Positions 23,864-37,300 of a stretch of DNA of 64,000 nt are shown here, piece after piece. The position numbers and the translations under genes are program-made. How positions within the stretch are numbered: the first letter of the stretch is position 1; every line of letters begins with the position of its first letter. The DNA is from Bombardia bombarda (lineage: Eukaryota; Ascomycota; Sordariomycetes; Sordariales; Lasiosphaeriaceae): the NCBI GenBank assembly GCA_030512295.1, contig JAULSR010000002.1, forward strand, positions 1,860,001 to 1,924,000, written 5' to 3'. The notes under the pieces are model-generated. The model saw only the letters and a program-made list of their open reading frames with translations, was not told the origin of the DNA and did not search any database.

Positions 23864-26800
23864 TCACGAAGCCAACAACTTCAAGGTCCGCTCCAATGCC
23901 GTCTCGTCTTCAATAACCACAACCTCCTCCTCGTACTCTAGCTCTGAGCCCAAGTCCGAGCCATCGTCTGCCGCATCCTCCTTCTCGGATGCGCATGGGC
24001 TATAAATATCGCCATCATCCGTCGCCATGGTTATGGCCGCCAGACCATGGTCTCTGGAATCGTCTTCGCTATCGTAGTTTGACCCCTTGGTGCCAGTATC
24101 AGTACCTGTGGCTGTCTCGGGTACATCCTGCGAGGGTAGATCAAATCCCGTAGATGCGCTCTGATTGTGTCCACCAGTGCCGGTGATGGCTGCAAGTCTA
24201 CGTGATAGCGTGTAAACTGATAGTGCTTGCATAGGTGCTCGCACAGGTGCTTGGAGTTTGACTGGAGAGATGGCGATAAGTCGGTCGCTGTTGAACGCAG
24301 CGCCTGCGACATCGCCATTGCCAGGCTCACTTTGAGGACGGCTGTGTAGAATATGTTCCTCTTGCAACATAAACCCATTAACAGCGACCTTTGTATTATC
24401 AAGTTCAGTCCTACTTTCGGCAGTGAAAGGGCCATTCCTGCTTCCTGGCTGCTGCGACAGAGCCATTAAGTCTTCATGATACGGTGACTTTGGTCGGCTT
24501 TTGCCGGCTTTATCAGTGAAACGATCATCAATGCCGAGCAAGTCGACAGAGCCGTTAACAGAAGCCATGACCTCTGTACCTTTGCCACGTGAATCAAGCA
24601 CAGGATGCTCTTGAGGGTTCGCGATCACTGATTCAATTACAGCCTCATATGCCTCCGTCTCTGCTTCATCGTCTGTCGGAATGATAGGTTCTCCAGATGA
24701 GCCAGTCCTCGCATCGGTTATATAGGGAGAATTGCCGTTTGTTAAACTACTGGCTTCCGTTTCATCAACGAAAGAAATCTCCTTGTCGTCAAGTTCACGG
24801 GTTGTGTCTTCAGTCTTCGATTCTTGATAGATGGTCTTCACTGGGCTCCAGCCAACAGACGCGTCTGCAAAGCCGACGCTTGATTCTGTCATCGACTTTG
24901 ATCTCTTAGATGCACTGACGGATGGGGTTAAATCCAAAAGGTCGGCCTGCTCCTCTTCATCTGTATTTGCTGTCGGGCGTAGAACAGGGGTTTGGGGAAA
25001 TGTCTCGGCACGGTCTCCAGCCGGCTGTTGAGCAGGATTGTCAATGACAAAGCCATCTTCGTGAAGGTTGCTAGCTTCGCCCAATGTCTCTTTGGGCGGT
25101 ATAGCACGATCAATACCTGCCTCCTTGTCCGGTAGCGACGTCTCATCAGAGGCCCCAGGTTTGTTTTGTGTGTCCCATATACCTTCCATGTCACTTTTTG
25201 CTGGAGATTCCGATGTCGGCCTCTCGTCAGGATCATAATCGACCTCATCGTCGTCATCCTCATGGTTGAAGAGGTGAAGAATTTCTCCACGGTGGATAAT
25301 CTGACCATCGCTCGTACGGGTGTAGGCTTCATCAGGCTCCATCTCAAGTATCGACTGGCTTATAAGTCCGTGGGACTTTGGCTTTGTCGGAATACTTGGC
25401 ACCAAGTCTGCCAACTTGCTTTCGGTATCAGAGCCCGTGGCAATACGTCCTAGATAGCTCTCAAACAACCAAGGGAAGCTGATCAATGGCATCGAGCGGG
25501 CACTGATCTTCCTCAACCCAACCGTTCCATCAGGGCGAACGTGTTGCTGGCGTGCCTCGTAGAGAGCAATACGAACCTCTTCCGAGGTGACTCTGTACAT
25601 GGCAGCAACGAAAGGAGCCATCTTCTCAAAGTCACGAGATCCTCCTGCTGCCTTGATACACATCTCACGGTACTGTTGCTTCAGTGCCGCTGACTCGCGG
25701 CCGACGTCTTCTTGCATCTTGTAGCTTGAGCCAACCCGCGGCTTTGAGAGGACAAAGGTCGTCCAGACCTCAAACTCTGTCTTGATTTCCAGTTGACCCA
25801 TTGTTCGGCGCATGCCAATGTCATACTTGCTCTTTATCTGCCTTGCCTTCTTTAGAATATCGTTGTCGAGATTGTATTTCTTCAGAACTCGACTGTCGAA
25901 TGGCAACTTGTAGCTCTCCTTTGAGTCGAACATCTCTTTCTTTACCATGTCATAGAGCTGACCCAACGCCATGGATGAATGATATGTCCCTTTTCTGTTC
26001 TTCTCCATAAAGTGTGGCCACTTCCGGGGGTCTAGCCTTTTGCTCCATTCAGCGGGAACTCCTGTCTTGACATAATCAACTGCCATGGAGTGCAGTTGTG
26101 CAAGTTTGATGCCTGAGTTTTAGTTAGCCAAAGTTCGTAGTGATCATTCTAATATTGAGAAATATTAGAGCCAGATCTTACATCTATCATTCTTCGGGCC
26201 ATCTGGCTCCCGATCTGCAGTGGCCAAGTGAGCATGGGCTATCAGGGGCAGCGTGTTGTTTTTCATGAATAGAACAAAAAAAGCCTTCAGACTATCGGCA
26301 GATGGCCCTACTAGCTCTTGAATCGGCGCTGGCGGTGTGTAATCCATTGGTGGATGGCACCGCTCGGAAGGAATCATTTTCTGATCCCAGATCACGAAGA
26401 AGTCATCTCCATCCAAGTCTCCCCCTGAACACATGCTGGGAACATCTCGATCGCCCTTCAGAGGAAACACCACGACATCCCGAATGTGCCGCAATCCCGG
26501 AACATCAATCGCCTCCACCACACGAATGTCGCCAGGGTGAAGTGAAGGGTTGCGACCAACAAGGCACAGTCCGGTAATAACCTTGTAAGCTCCTCGCTCA
26601 TCAGGATTAGGGACCTGAATAAAGATCTGTGGAAGCTCGTCTCTTTCGACTTTTCTTCGACCTTCGATAGCTTTCGAATGCCCTCTCAAAGTTCCGGTCT
26701 CGTCTACGCAGCCAAGCACAAAGGCCCCTTCATCGACAATCAATCTCGCCTTCTCTTTAAGCGATTTAATAGACCAAGATCTCCATAACTGCAATAGTGT

Positions 26801-29190
26801 CTGAACGAATGGGTCGCGAGTCTCCATGAAACCGTCCAACACCATTCGCGCAATTGAAAGTGTCGTCTGATTCTCGTCGACATATCGGCTAAGCAACTGC
26901 ACAGCTCTGGACTTGTTTGTCATGGCATCATTATAGTTAGAAAGCTGCTCAGCCATCAGACCCACAAACACGCTGTCGGGAACTCCCAGAGACGATAGGA
27001 TCGTGATGGTCTGTCGATTCAGTGTTGCGCAGGAAAACCGCGAACATCTGATGACCTCCAGGCCGTTGAACTCTGCAAAAAACTTCTCCTGTGATTTCCG
27101 GATATGGACCTCAGTTCCCTTGGCGTCAGGCGAGGTCACCAAGACACCCTTACAACCGCCCATTCGAAACTGATAGGCCGAGGGCGGTGGATATATCTTC
27201 CAGTCCTGTGCCACCATTCCAGCCAGCAAGGCCGATATTTTGCCCACGCCGTCAGTAAAGCAGTATTTGCCCTTCTCCACGTCAGGGATCTTGACGATCC
27301 GTGGAGCCGATATGCCTGGGACGAGACGAGTGGTCGAGAAACACTGCCCAAGCCTGGCGGCATACTTGGCGACGACCTTGATGTGGTTGAACCGCCCCAT
27401 CCACTTGCGTATCTTCTCGCAAGTCACGACGTCTTCTGGTCTGCCTTCTGGCTCGCAGAAAAAGAAGGCGCCATTCTCCCGAATTTGTGAGTTCCCGAAT
27501 GCGAGAAATTTCCAGTGCCACTGGCCAATACGAATTCCGTAGTCAAGAACACGAAAGGCACGGGTGTATATCTGGTCGTCCCGATCGGCCTCAGATCCAG
27601 TAATACGGCCCTCAAGTAACTCATCGGTGAACTGGGCCCGGATGAAGTTTTCTTGTACATGTCTGAAATGACGGACCACACGGTTAGTCGTCTCGACGGT
27701 TGGGGTGTTGAAGTATATTCTGGTTGGTGTAATCGTCACCCTTCGAACCAATGCGCAGTGGCTTGGTAAGTCCATGGTTGTTGGGTAATAGGCCATGGCG
27801 GCCGAGTCGTCGAATAGGTCCATGGGGTTGTATATTCTCTGCCCTCTATCCGCAGCGTATTCGAGTGCCAGACGAGCCCGGTCCGGGGCCATGCTTGTCG
27901 GGTCAGATAGCTCTGTAAGCTTGTCGATAAAATCACGCCCTATGTTGTACTCGCTGAGGATCCCATGGGCGATGCACACCTCCAGCTGGTATCGAACGTC
28001 GAAGGGCAATGGGGTTCGATCGACTGATCCGAGCAACGATAGGTCGTGGTTCCAGGACGTAGCAGCCCCTACTGAAATCTCAGCAGGAAGATTATGATCC
28101 AGTATCGACCACAGCTGTGGCTTTGTGTCAGGTACTGGCTTGGAGAGTGACCCCTTTTTGTCTTGATGTTCCAGTCTCGCAAGTGAGTTTCGATGGCAGA
28201 CCAAAGCGGTTTGCTGGCCTCATCCATCTCGAACCAGTAGGTCAGCCAGCGGCCAATGTCGATAATCTGGTAGTCCTCGTTGAGTGAGATTGGCGTCCTT
28301 ATGCAGGTACCAGGATCTCGACTGATCTCCACAGCGCGTTGCCAAATATCGTTCTCATACCAGACCATCCGGTCGGCATAAAAGGTTGAAGCCACATCGA
28401 TCTTCTTTTTCCAAACCCGAGGCGGGTCTTTTAATGTCATGACCAAAGCCGAGCGTCCATTATCAAGGTCTGTTCTGTACATCTCCTTGATAATGCTGAA
28501 CTTGATGTCGAATCGGAAACACCTGTCGGGGAAATAATTTCCGGGACGAACAGGACAGTAGATGGCCAAGCTCTTTCTGAAGAAATCGACTCTGACTTTT
28601 AAATCCAGACCAGGACCGAGTGAGGCAACCGTATTTTTTGCCATGAACGTTGATGGCTGAGTCATTACCCCAAAGGCGAGTTTGGGAGGCAAGAGGGATA
28701 TCGACATTGGACAGGTGTTGCCAAGAGGAGTCCTGAGCGCACCATCCTCAGCAGTCTGACTGAACTCGACCACAGGCCAATGTAGGTTTCCGTTTACTAC
28801 CAGCTTGCAGCGACCGTTCTGGAAGAAACTCGTGTCGCTTGGTGGAGGCTCAAAACGTACTCGTGCTGTACGGTGTATTAATCCTCTGCGGTCCTCATCT
28901 AGTTCAATGTAGACGATATTCCCGTATGCGACAAGGCTCTCGTGGATATCCCATGTGTTAGCAGCTGGGGGCACGCCTCTTATGATGACGAGTGTGCTGC
29001 GGTAGAGGCTCCAGTCCGGGAGAATCGTTGCTGGCGCAGGAGGCACATGGTTGGGTGGTGTGTAGGATGATCGACGTGCTTGTTCACCATCTGCGCCTTG
29101 CCCAGATCTCCAGTTTCCTGATTGTCTCCAGTTTCCTCGAGTAGGTCGGCGACTCGGGCCAGACTGTTGGAAGGATCCGTTGCGGATCAT
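23864..29190 (-). CDS. RNA-dependent RNA polymerase (RNA silencing)
   Basis: Cellular RdRP that makes double-stranded RNA for small-RNA pathways. Two exons (26182-29190 and 23864-26112) are separated by a 69-nt intron with GTAAGA donor, GGCTAACT branch and CTCAG acceptor. The predicted length is 1,752 aa. The order is: an Arg/Gly/Ser-rich N-terminus; an RRM-like segment near 60-125; the RdRP domain, with SGGDLDGDDFF placing the catalytic aspartates at about 925-929; a conserved helical C-terminal part up to about 1230; and a long acidic Ser/Thr-rich tail of about 500 residues. The DLDGD motif is shared with the SAD-1/Rdp1 and plant/animal RdRPs, so I favour that branch over QDE-1, but this is an inference. 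The frame is interrupted once, at the run 28151-28159 (CCCCTTTTT); one more base joins both halves in a conserved region. Confidence 0.9.
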
Positions 29191-30644
29191 TGTCTCGACG
29201 CAGGAGTTGTCCCGCTGCCACGGGTGTTAGGAGACGGATATAAAGATCAAGATAGCTGATCTGAGATCGAGGTGAATGAGTTTGGTGATCTGTAGGGACT
29301 TCGGAGGCGAGGCCAAAATGCGTCTGCATTGATAGGATCGGTAGGAAATGAGGTATGAGGTGTCTGACCGATTCTAGAGGGAGAAGACGATTCACCGCGA
29401 AGCTTGCGCAAGGTTGCGAAAGGCAACACCTTAGCTCGGGTGCTGTAGATTGGGAGGCAGGGAGAGATTCACTGAGCCGGCCAGTGACGGCATGGGATGA
29501 AGGATCCACCGCGGCGCTGTGAATCTCCTTCGTCAGAGGCGGAAGGAGCGTACCTTACCAGGTGGATTTCAAAGTACAAGGTAGTACTGGCTTCTACACT
29601 CCTCAAGGAAAAGCAAAGGTCCTGCTGTGTAGTTAAATTCGAATGCCCCTCAGATTATACTTTTGTTGTGGAGTATCAGTCTGAACCTTGTCGTATCTGA
29701 TTAGGGTATCGAAAAAGTCGTTCGGTTTGGAAGAAACGTTAGGAAATTTGAGGCTTGAGTTTCGCTTTCGAGAAGTCGGATTTTGCCTCTCCCTGCTTTC
29801 TTTGCTGCGGCATGTAAACAGTCAGTAAGGTAGGCAGGCAGATTTGCCGATCAGGAAAGTACGGGATTGTACGAACAGAGTCAGGTGGTGAGACTGTCTA
29901 CCTTACCCAGCAGTTTATTTGATTGTTGAGACGAGTTTCTCTTGAGGTTGGTCAACCCAAGCTCAGGTTTGTGCCACAATTGCTGAGAGCGAATGGCCCG
30001 TTTGTTCCTTCGCTTTGATCTTTTTGTCTGGCTGGCCTGCGGTGTTTGGGTCCGATATCGCCAGTCAGACCACCAGACGGGCAATCGCTCGCGTGCCCTT
30101 CTAGTAATGAACAAGAGGACGTTGGTTGCTGTAGGAAACTCGAGAAGCAGCCACCCGCCAGTGTCCACCAAACCTGCACATAGAAGATGTGATCTGTGTT
30201 GATAAATGCTTTTAGATTGACAACCATATCCGATGCAGATGTGACCAGAGAACCCATCTATCCCCAAGGAACAAAGGGAACGGAGGTCAGTCAACCCTCA
30301 AACTCCAAAATAAATGCTAAATGCATGCAGTTTTAAGAAATAGTCGACAGGCCGCTCTCATACAACTACCAATGCTACATCAACCCCCTTTTAGTTCGCT
30401 TGCGCTCCCTCCTTCCCCATTATGAATGAATTTTCGCTTCTCGTCCTACCAAATAGCTTTGCCCGACCAAGCTTCGGCTCTTCGTACAGCTACGAGGTCT
30501 AGAAACCCGCCAATGCTGTTGATGCAGAGATGAGGAGGGTTTCCCATCGTAAGTAATGATGAATGGTTGGTTGCCCAGTCCAAAATATAAAGAGAGAAAT
30601 GTCAGACCATAGATGGATAGCCTTCTAGATGGAGCTCTAATTCC
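29191..30644. other. Intergenic region, RdRP promoter and DLD 3' side
   Basis: About 1.45 kb. The RdRP promoter should lie from 29191 upward and the 3' untranslated region of D-lactate dehydrogenase just before 30645. The open frames here are short and featureless. Confidence 0.4.
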
Positions 30645-32798
30645 TCACACCACTTGACGGTCAAAGATCTTGCCAGGGTTCATTATCCACTTGGGATCAA
30701 GTGCAGCCTTGATAGATTTCTTAACAAAGTTAGCACACAAAGAGTTCATCTGTGCTGGAGTATCGGAACAACATACCATGACTCCGAGAGTCTCGGGCCC
30801 AACTTCCCAGAGAAGCGCCTCCTTCTTGCCCCAGCCGATGGAGTGCTCGCCAGTGCAGGTACCGTCCATCTCCAAAGCCCGCTTCACCATATTCTTCACA
30901 CAGGTCTCAACTTTCTCCCTCTCGTCCTTGTCTCGTCGATTATAGACGATGCTCTCGTGGAAGTTGCCGTCTCCGATATGCCCCAAGATGCTGGCAAACA
31001 AGCCCAAATCGTCCATCTCCTTCTTGCTGACCTCGATGATGTCCGCAAGCCTGCTGAAAGGCACCGCCACATCGGTGCTCCCTAGAGAACAATCAGTCAG
31101 TTAGTTCAGTTCTCAGATCACCGTCACCACACCCTTGCCGCAATATAGCCCCCCCGCCCCCCCCCCCCCCCCCAAAAAAAAAACACTTACAAACTTCCTC
31201 CCCGTCCTTGCGCAACGCCAGCATAGACCAAAGCGACTCCTTCCTCGCCGACCACAAAAGCTTCTGCTCCCTCGCATCCTTGGCAAACTCAAAGTTGCTC
31301 CCCTTGTTCACCTTGGTGATCTTCTGCACCATGCTGATGTTCTCCTTGACGCCCGCCTTGGTGCCCGAGAACTTGAAGAACAGCGTCGGCATCTCCTTCC
31401 ACACGCGCGGGGCCGTCGCGCCGCCCATGTTGACTACCTTCATCTGCACCTCGTCCATGATCTCCATCGCCGCCACCGGGATGCCCGTCTGCATGACGCC
31501 GGCGGCGGCGGATGCCGCGTCGCGGATCGTCGGGAAGGTGACCACCGCCACCGAGAACTCTTCGGGGACGACGGCGAGCTTGAGCGTCGCTTCGGTGACC
31601 AGTCCCAGGGTGCCCTCGGAGCCAACGAACAGGCCGTTGAGGTTGTACCCGGCCGAGGACTTGCGCGGGCGCCGCCTGGTCTTGATGACGGAGCCGTCGG
31701 CCAGGACGACCGTCAGGTTGATGACCCAGTCCTTCATGGTGCCGTACTTTACCGCGTTGGTGCCAGAGCAGTTGGTTCCTACCATGCCGCCAATCTTGGC
31801 GCTCGGGCCTAGTTGATGCATACATGTCAGTCCAGTCCTCGCAATATTTCTTTTAGTCCGGTACGAATGGGGAAAGCCTCTTGTCACGAACCAGGATCAA
31901 TCGGGAAAAACAGCCCGCTCCCCATCTTAGCCAGCTGCTCATTCAGGTCCTGCCAGCCAATGCTGGGCTGCACCACAATGTCCATGTCCTCCTTGTTGAA
32001 CTGGATAACCTGGTCCATAAAGGCAAAGTCGACGCTGATGCCCCCATACGGGGCAGAGAAATTCCCCTCGAGGCTCGAGCCGCCAGAATAGGGGATGATG
32101 GGCACGCGGTACTTGTAGCACACGCGCGCAATGGTCGACACCTGCTCGGTCGACCGCGGGTACGCCACAGCCACCGGGAGCCCGTCCGGATTCGTCGTCG
32201 ACCATTCCGAGTACCCATGGGCATGCAGGTCCTCTGGGTCGGTCGAGATGATGTCCTCGCCGCCAAGCTCTCTGCGGATCTCATCCAGTGCCTGCGGGGG
32301 TATTGGGTGTTAGTTCTACTTTCGCAAGTGCGCAAATTCAGGGGCACATGCACGGAGTGTAAGAAATGAGGAATGAGAAGAAAACACTGTGTAACATACC
32401 AGCTCCATGTCATGCATGCTTGCATAATCGGGATTGGGCATGGGAAACACGCTGTCAAGCAGCATCACGCCAGGGAAGCCGCGATGTCGGAGCTCAGACA
32501 TGCCCCAACCGACCAAGCTGGCAGAGGCGGCCACGGCAAAAACGCTTGGGAGCGACCAGGTCGTCGAGGCCGTTCGTGGCTCGCCGTGGCTTCTTCCATG
32601 GTTTTGGTTTTTGGCGCCGCTATTACCGTTGCTGGTGTTAGTGGTGCTGCGCCGGGTGGCGGTTGTGGTGAAGAAACGGCGAGCGGCAGTGGTGGACTGT
32701 CTAAGACAGGGGCCGTTAATAGCGTTGTTGGCGGCAGCGGCAGCGGCCACAGATCGGCCGAAGGGCCCTCCCGCCCACGCAAATTTGTGTACCGACAT
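30645..32798 (-). CDS. DLD1: D-lactate dehydrogenase (cytochrome), mitochondrial
   Basis: Oxidises D-lactate to pyruvate and passes electrons to cytochrome c. Four exons (32400-32798, 32291 down to 31892, 31808 down to 31191, 31081 down to 30645) give 617 aa with no frame break. An Arg/Ser-rich presequence (about 1-75) is followed by a membrane segment (about 95-115) that would anchor it in the inner membrane. The FAD-binding PCMH domain shows IPYSGGSSLEGN, GPSAKIGGMVGTNCSG and GLFVGSEGTLGLVTEATL. The FAD-linked oxidase C-terminal domain shows GHIGDGNFHESI and GTCTGEHSIGWGK. All three introns have CTAAC/CTGAC branch points. Intron 3 contains a long C tract next to an A tract. A glycolate or 2-hydroxyglutarate dehydrogenase is the alternative, but the length, presequence and motifs fit DLD1. 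Confidence 0.92.
31149..31183. repeat. Poly-C / poly-A tract in DLD1 intron 3
   Basis: C7-G-C17 followed by A10 on the plus strand, inside the intron 31082-31190. On the transcript this is T10 followed by a long G run. Such runs are prone to miscounting. Confidence 0.9.
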
Positions 32799-33108
32799 GC
32801 AGGACAACCTTTTTGAGTGAGACCCTGGGGGAAAAAAACAAAAACACCACACTGATTGATGGATCTGCAAAACCCGAAAAGGAAAAAACGATAAGGTACT
32901 CGAAAGAGCAAACCCAACCCACGTTCGGGATTTAGATTGGCTCTCCCCTGTCTTTGGTAGCTTCTGTCGTTTTTTTTTGCGTTGACGTGTTTTTCTTTCG
33001 GATCTGGTCTGGGGTTTGGCGTAGGATCACAGGTCGCTTATTAACAGATGACTTTTCCTTCACTTTCTTTCTTTGCCTTTTATCGAATTGGGAAAGAACT
33101 ACCCCGTA

Positions 33109-33130
33109 CTCTCTCTCTCTCTCTCTCTCT
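33109..33130. repeat. (CT)11 microsatellite in DLD1 upstream region
   Basis: A perfect CT dinucleotide run about 310 bp upstream of the D-lactate dehydrogenase start. CT-rich stretches are common in fungal promoters. Confidence 0.9.
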
Positions 33131-34344
33131 TCCCTTGTTATTTTGTTGTGCGATTATCGGCTTTCCCCGGTCCGAACCCCTCCTAACAGAACAAAAGAAG
33201 CACGCAACGCAACCTAGGACTTCTAGCGTCGTCTGGGCAGCTTCCGAAGATACCCACTCCTGATGGTGATGAAGCGGGATAGAAAACGGCTTCGGATGTC
33301 GCACACAGGATCCCAGCACGCAGACGCGCGCTTATAGACAAGGACGGCAAGGTATGGGAATGTGTGGTGATATTGGATGACTCCTGAAGAGTAGAGGCGG
33401 AACGGAGGATACTGTGAAATGGTATTATGATGAAGACTGGCAGGGGCTCGCGTCTGACGACACCATAGTAGGCGGGATCGAAATGTTCGATATTTCCGGA
33501 CAAGACGATATGTGAGCGGCGGTGGAAGGAGCTCTTGCCTCTCTTATTAATGTCTTGCCGTCTGTTTCCCACGTTCTGAGCCGGGGCCGGAGCAGACGTG
33601 TAAGTCTGTCAGCCTTAGTCTGTGTGGAGCGCAGGTAGATGGATCCAATCAGACTCAGGTTAGACTAATCGGCGTGGGCAAGGAGGGGAGACAAGCCAAG
33701 GCCAACAATGAGTGACTAGCAGCAGCAGTAACGAGAGGAGGTGGTAGATCTAATCATGGAGGAAGGAGCTAAGGAGGGATGGTAACGCAGGAATAAGGGT
33801 GGTCGGTGACAGAGGACGGGGTGACGGTGGTGACGGACGACAGGAAAGAGGCCGGCGGTGGGTAGGTACATATACGTATGGCGAGGCCATCGAGAAGATG
33901 GGTTGGTGTCAAGACACACATGTGTGTGTGAGACGTAGCACAGGCCGGGCGCGAAGCGCGAAGCCGGCGGCGGCGGCGGATGGGGAACATGGTCGAGGGG
34001 AAAAAAAGGAGGAAGTTAGGTAGGTTGCTGAACACCAGAGGAAGGCGTGAAGTGGTGGTGTCCCCTTCTGTGCGCACAACCCATTCCATCATCCATGGGC
34101 CAGCCAGCCAACCTTGTCGACCAGGAAGAGTCGAGCCTCCGACAGGGAACTAAGGCAGGTCTGGTGAGACCAAGATATTTACAAAGTCGATCATGCTGGG
34201 GTACCAAGTAGCCTAGTATACGAAGTAGTAAGGTAGGTATACGGTATACCTACAGTAGTAGATGAAGAGAGACGTGGAGGTGTGAATTGGCACCAGGACA
34301 AAATGAAGAAACGTAGGTGTGCATCTCGCAAGCTTGGTCCTACG

Positions 34345-34374
34345 CCCACGCCCACGCCCACGCCCACGCCCACG
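34345..34374. repeat. (CCCACG)5 hexanucleotide repeat
   Basis: Five perfect tandem copies of a hexamer, with no associated gene. Confidence 0.9.
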
Positions 34375-37300
34375 CCCGCTTGATCCCACGCGCTCTCCCA
34401 CGCCTTCGTATGGCATGGCTGACGACCAAATATTCGTCCGTACCACGGCAGTGGGGTCGTTTTGTGGATCGCCGGCTTGATCGTAGCATGTGGTGGGCAA
34501 TGTAGGTACTGTACATAGGCAAGTAAGGTGGTGTGGTGAACGGTACCGTACTTGATGTCGTATGTAAGGTAGGTAGGGGTTGTCAGGTGGGAGTTCCAAA
34601 TAACGGGAACAGATTGTTTTTTTTTTTTTCAACTGCTGGCAACTGGTCCCTTGCACCACCTCCCTTTCCACGAAGATCCGGCTTAGCCACACCGACACAT
34701 ACAAGGCAAGTACATCCGCTTTGCCCCTCAGCTTCCCCTGAGATCGGTGCAGTCGTCTCCTGTTCCGAGATCCATGGGCCTCCCCGCGGTGGTGTTGAGT
34801 TTGCTGTGAGATAGAGGTGAAGAGAAGAGATGAACTAGTAAGCCGTGAAAACTTTGCCAACTTCCAATTTCGTGATTTTTATCCTTGAATTTCCCAGTAT
34901 GGAAGTTGCCGTCGAACGCAGACCAGCACGGACTCTACCTACGGATACCCATGAATGGTGAATGGTTAATAAAGTGGGCAGGGAAGAGCATCTGAGCTTC
35001 ACACCAGACGACCCACCCGGGCCATTAGGGTACTTTTCACAGCTTAAATCTGCCCCTCACCTGCCCTCCCCAAGTCTCGGCACTATCAAGAGTGTTAAGA
35101 CAAAATAAATTGCAAAGCATGGCAGCCTACGTTATCTGTAGGAAGGTGCTCTTGAGATGCTCTTTGAGGTGCCATCGCGGTGCCGTTGAGGTGTCTGATC
35201 TTACGCCCCAATAAGTGCTGTTGCATGCACTCAATTTATCAACTCCCTGCTTGTATGCCTTACTTTTCATATAAGGTATCTACCTGAATCGGGCGCCAAC
35301 CGCGATATTGCACGGTGAGCAATATGGGATGTACAATTCAACTCTGTACGCACACACTTGGCGAAATGGGTTGTCTGACATGCTGACAGCAGCTGGGCAT
35401 GGCTGCCGCCATTCCAAGTCCAAGCCATCCGGTAAGGAAAAACGTCTTCGATACCAGGAAGTCTTACCAGGAAGTCTGTCTGAAGCTGTCCGACCTTTTA
35501 TTTTTTCAACTTGGACCGAGGGGCCGACAATATGCACTATCCACACTTCCGCAGCTGTTCCAGGGTCTATGGTCTCACGGTCCATAGTCCATGAACGCCA
35601 GCCGAATCCTTCTTGTATGTACGCTTCGACACCCGGCAGGATATGACGTTCCGTGGGGGGCGAGCAATGGAGTTAATGTCCAGGTTTTACCAGCAAGTGG
35701 CGCTTCACCGATCTTCATTTCAGGGGAAAAGCTATCCGGAGTGCAATGGAGGAAGATTTCCCTTCTCCTTCAACCTCTCGGAACATTTTTTACAATCTCC
35801 GCTATTGGATCGCTCAAGCGAAAACAATCCTGTCACCTCTCTCTTCTCCTGTCGTCTGGTTCCAGGCACATGAAGACGTAAGCGATATCCTGCGTCCATG
35901 TGTCGTTTTGCACAGTACGCCACAACCCATGCACTGTCCAAAAGGGGCGTTTGCTGCTAGTGTCGAGCAATGTTCCAGTTCCAATTTCAGCAAATGACCT
36001 GTCGGGGGAGACTCGTCGCCTCGTATGCAGTAGTGAGGTGTTGAAGTATCACAGAGGTAGTCCTAGAGGCAGTCAAGTGTAGTGTATATAAGTGCATAGT
36101 TCATTCACACTCAACATATCCCCTGGTGGGAGAGGAGGAGCGGTCTGAGGTAGCTGGAGAGCTAGGTAGGGTCTGATGGTCAAAAGGCTGGCTACAAGCT
36201 TAGCTGCTTCATCATCTCATGCTTGTTTCGCAAAATACGGAATGGTCAGCATGAAGTTAGTGCGCCGAGATGGTCATGGGGATACGGTCGACATTGAATC
36301 GGAGGTCCTGGATCGCAGCTATTGCGTGGATGCTACCTTGGGGGGGAGGAGCCCTGGACCTAGGAGCCCTGAAAGTGCCGTCATACTTCCATTAATATGC
36401 CATTCCGACATATTTCCCCAGACCGCTCAAGTGCGAGGCGGGGAAAGCAGTATGGATTATGGACTCTGGAGCGAGGTGCAAGATGCGAGGTGACCACGAG
36501 ATCCTTGCTCGTCGTACTCCGTACGTAGGTACTGGTGGTGCATACGAAGTAGTTAGTAGAGCAGGCACCCAACATGGCAGGTACTGCATGGATGTAATGT
36601 ACAGAACCTTACATATTGAGTACCTGCTTTACCTATCAAGGCACAGTATTTTATTCTCACCTAGATATCATTCAGCAATGTTGGCACTCTTTCCGCCCAC
36701 AACAGCAAGACTTACGATGCCGTAGAACACATAAAGGAGCAGTTGGAGGACAGCCATATACTACACCAAGAGTTGTAAGGGGCCAATCCCCGTGTTACCC
36801 TGCCTGACGCCAAGCAACCGGATTCGCCCCGCAATAATATCGTCCAAGTGTGTGATACGCTGCACCCGGGGTAAGGTAATGCGCGTGGAACAGACAGCGC
36901 CTCTAAGACCTTCTAGAAAGGCATCCGCGTGCTCAACCAGACGACACACAGACACTAGCTCAACGTGACATGGGAGGTAACCCAAGGGGCCTAACACCAC
37001 CTACCTTAGCTTCGCCTAAAGATCAGATCAGCCCAGCTCACCCAGCTACCTACCTACCCAGAACTAGGCCCCGGTTCCCATCTCCATCTTGGAACGGGGT
37101 CAATGGCTTGCCGCACGCAACTTTTTGCATGAGGGAGGCTCTCCTAGTGACAGGTGAAGAACAGGAAACCGCAAACGGTCCAGGAAAGAAAAAAACATGG
37201 GGACATAGGTACATACACGACCAGGCCGGCTTTCCTCAACGAGAAAGCCGCGTTAGATGAACCCCCCTCGGGCGTGCATTGTCGAAATCAGGTGCTGTAC

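Noticed and set aside
31135..31816. 225- and 202-aa plus-strand open frames
   Set aside because: They overlap the conserved D-lactate dehydrogenase exon 3 in antisense and are shadows of its GC-rich codons.
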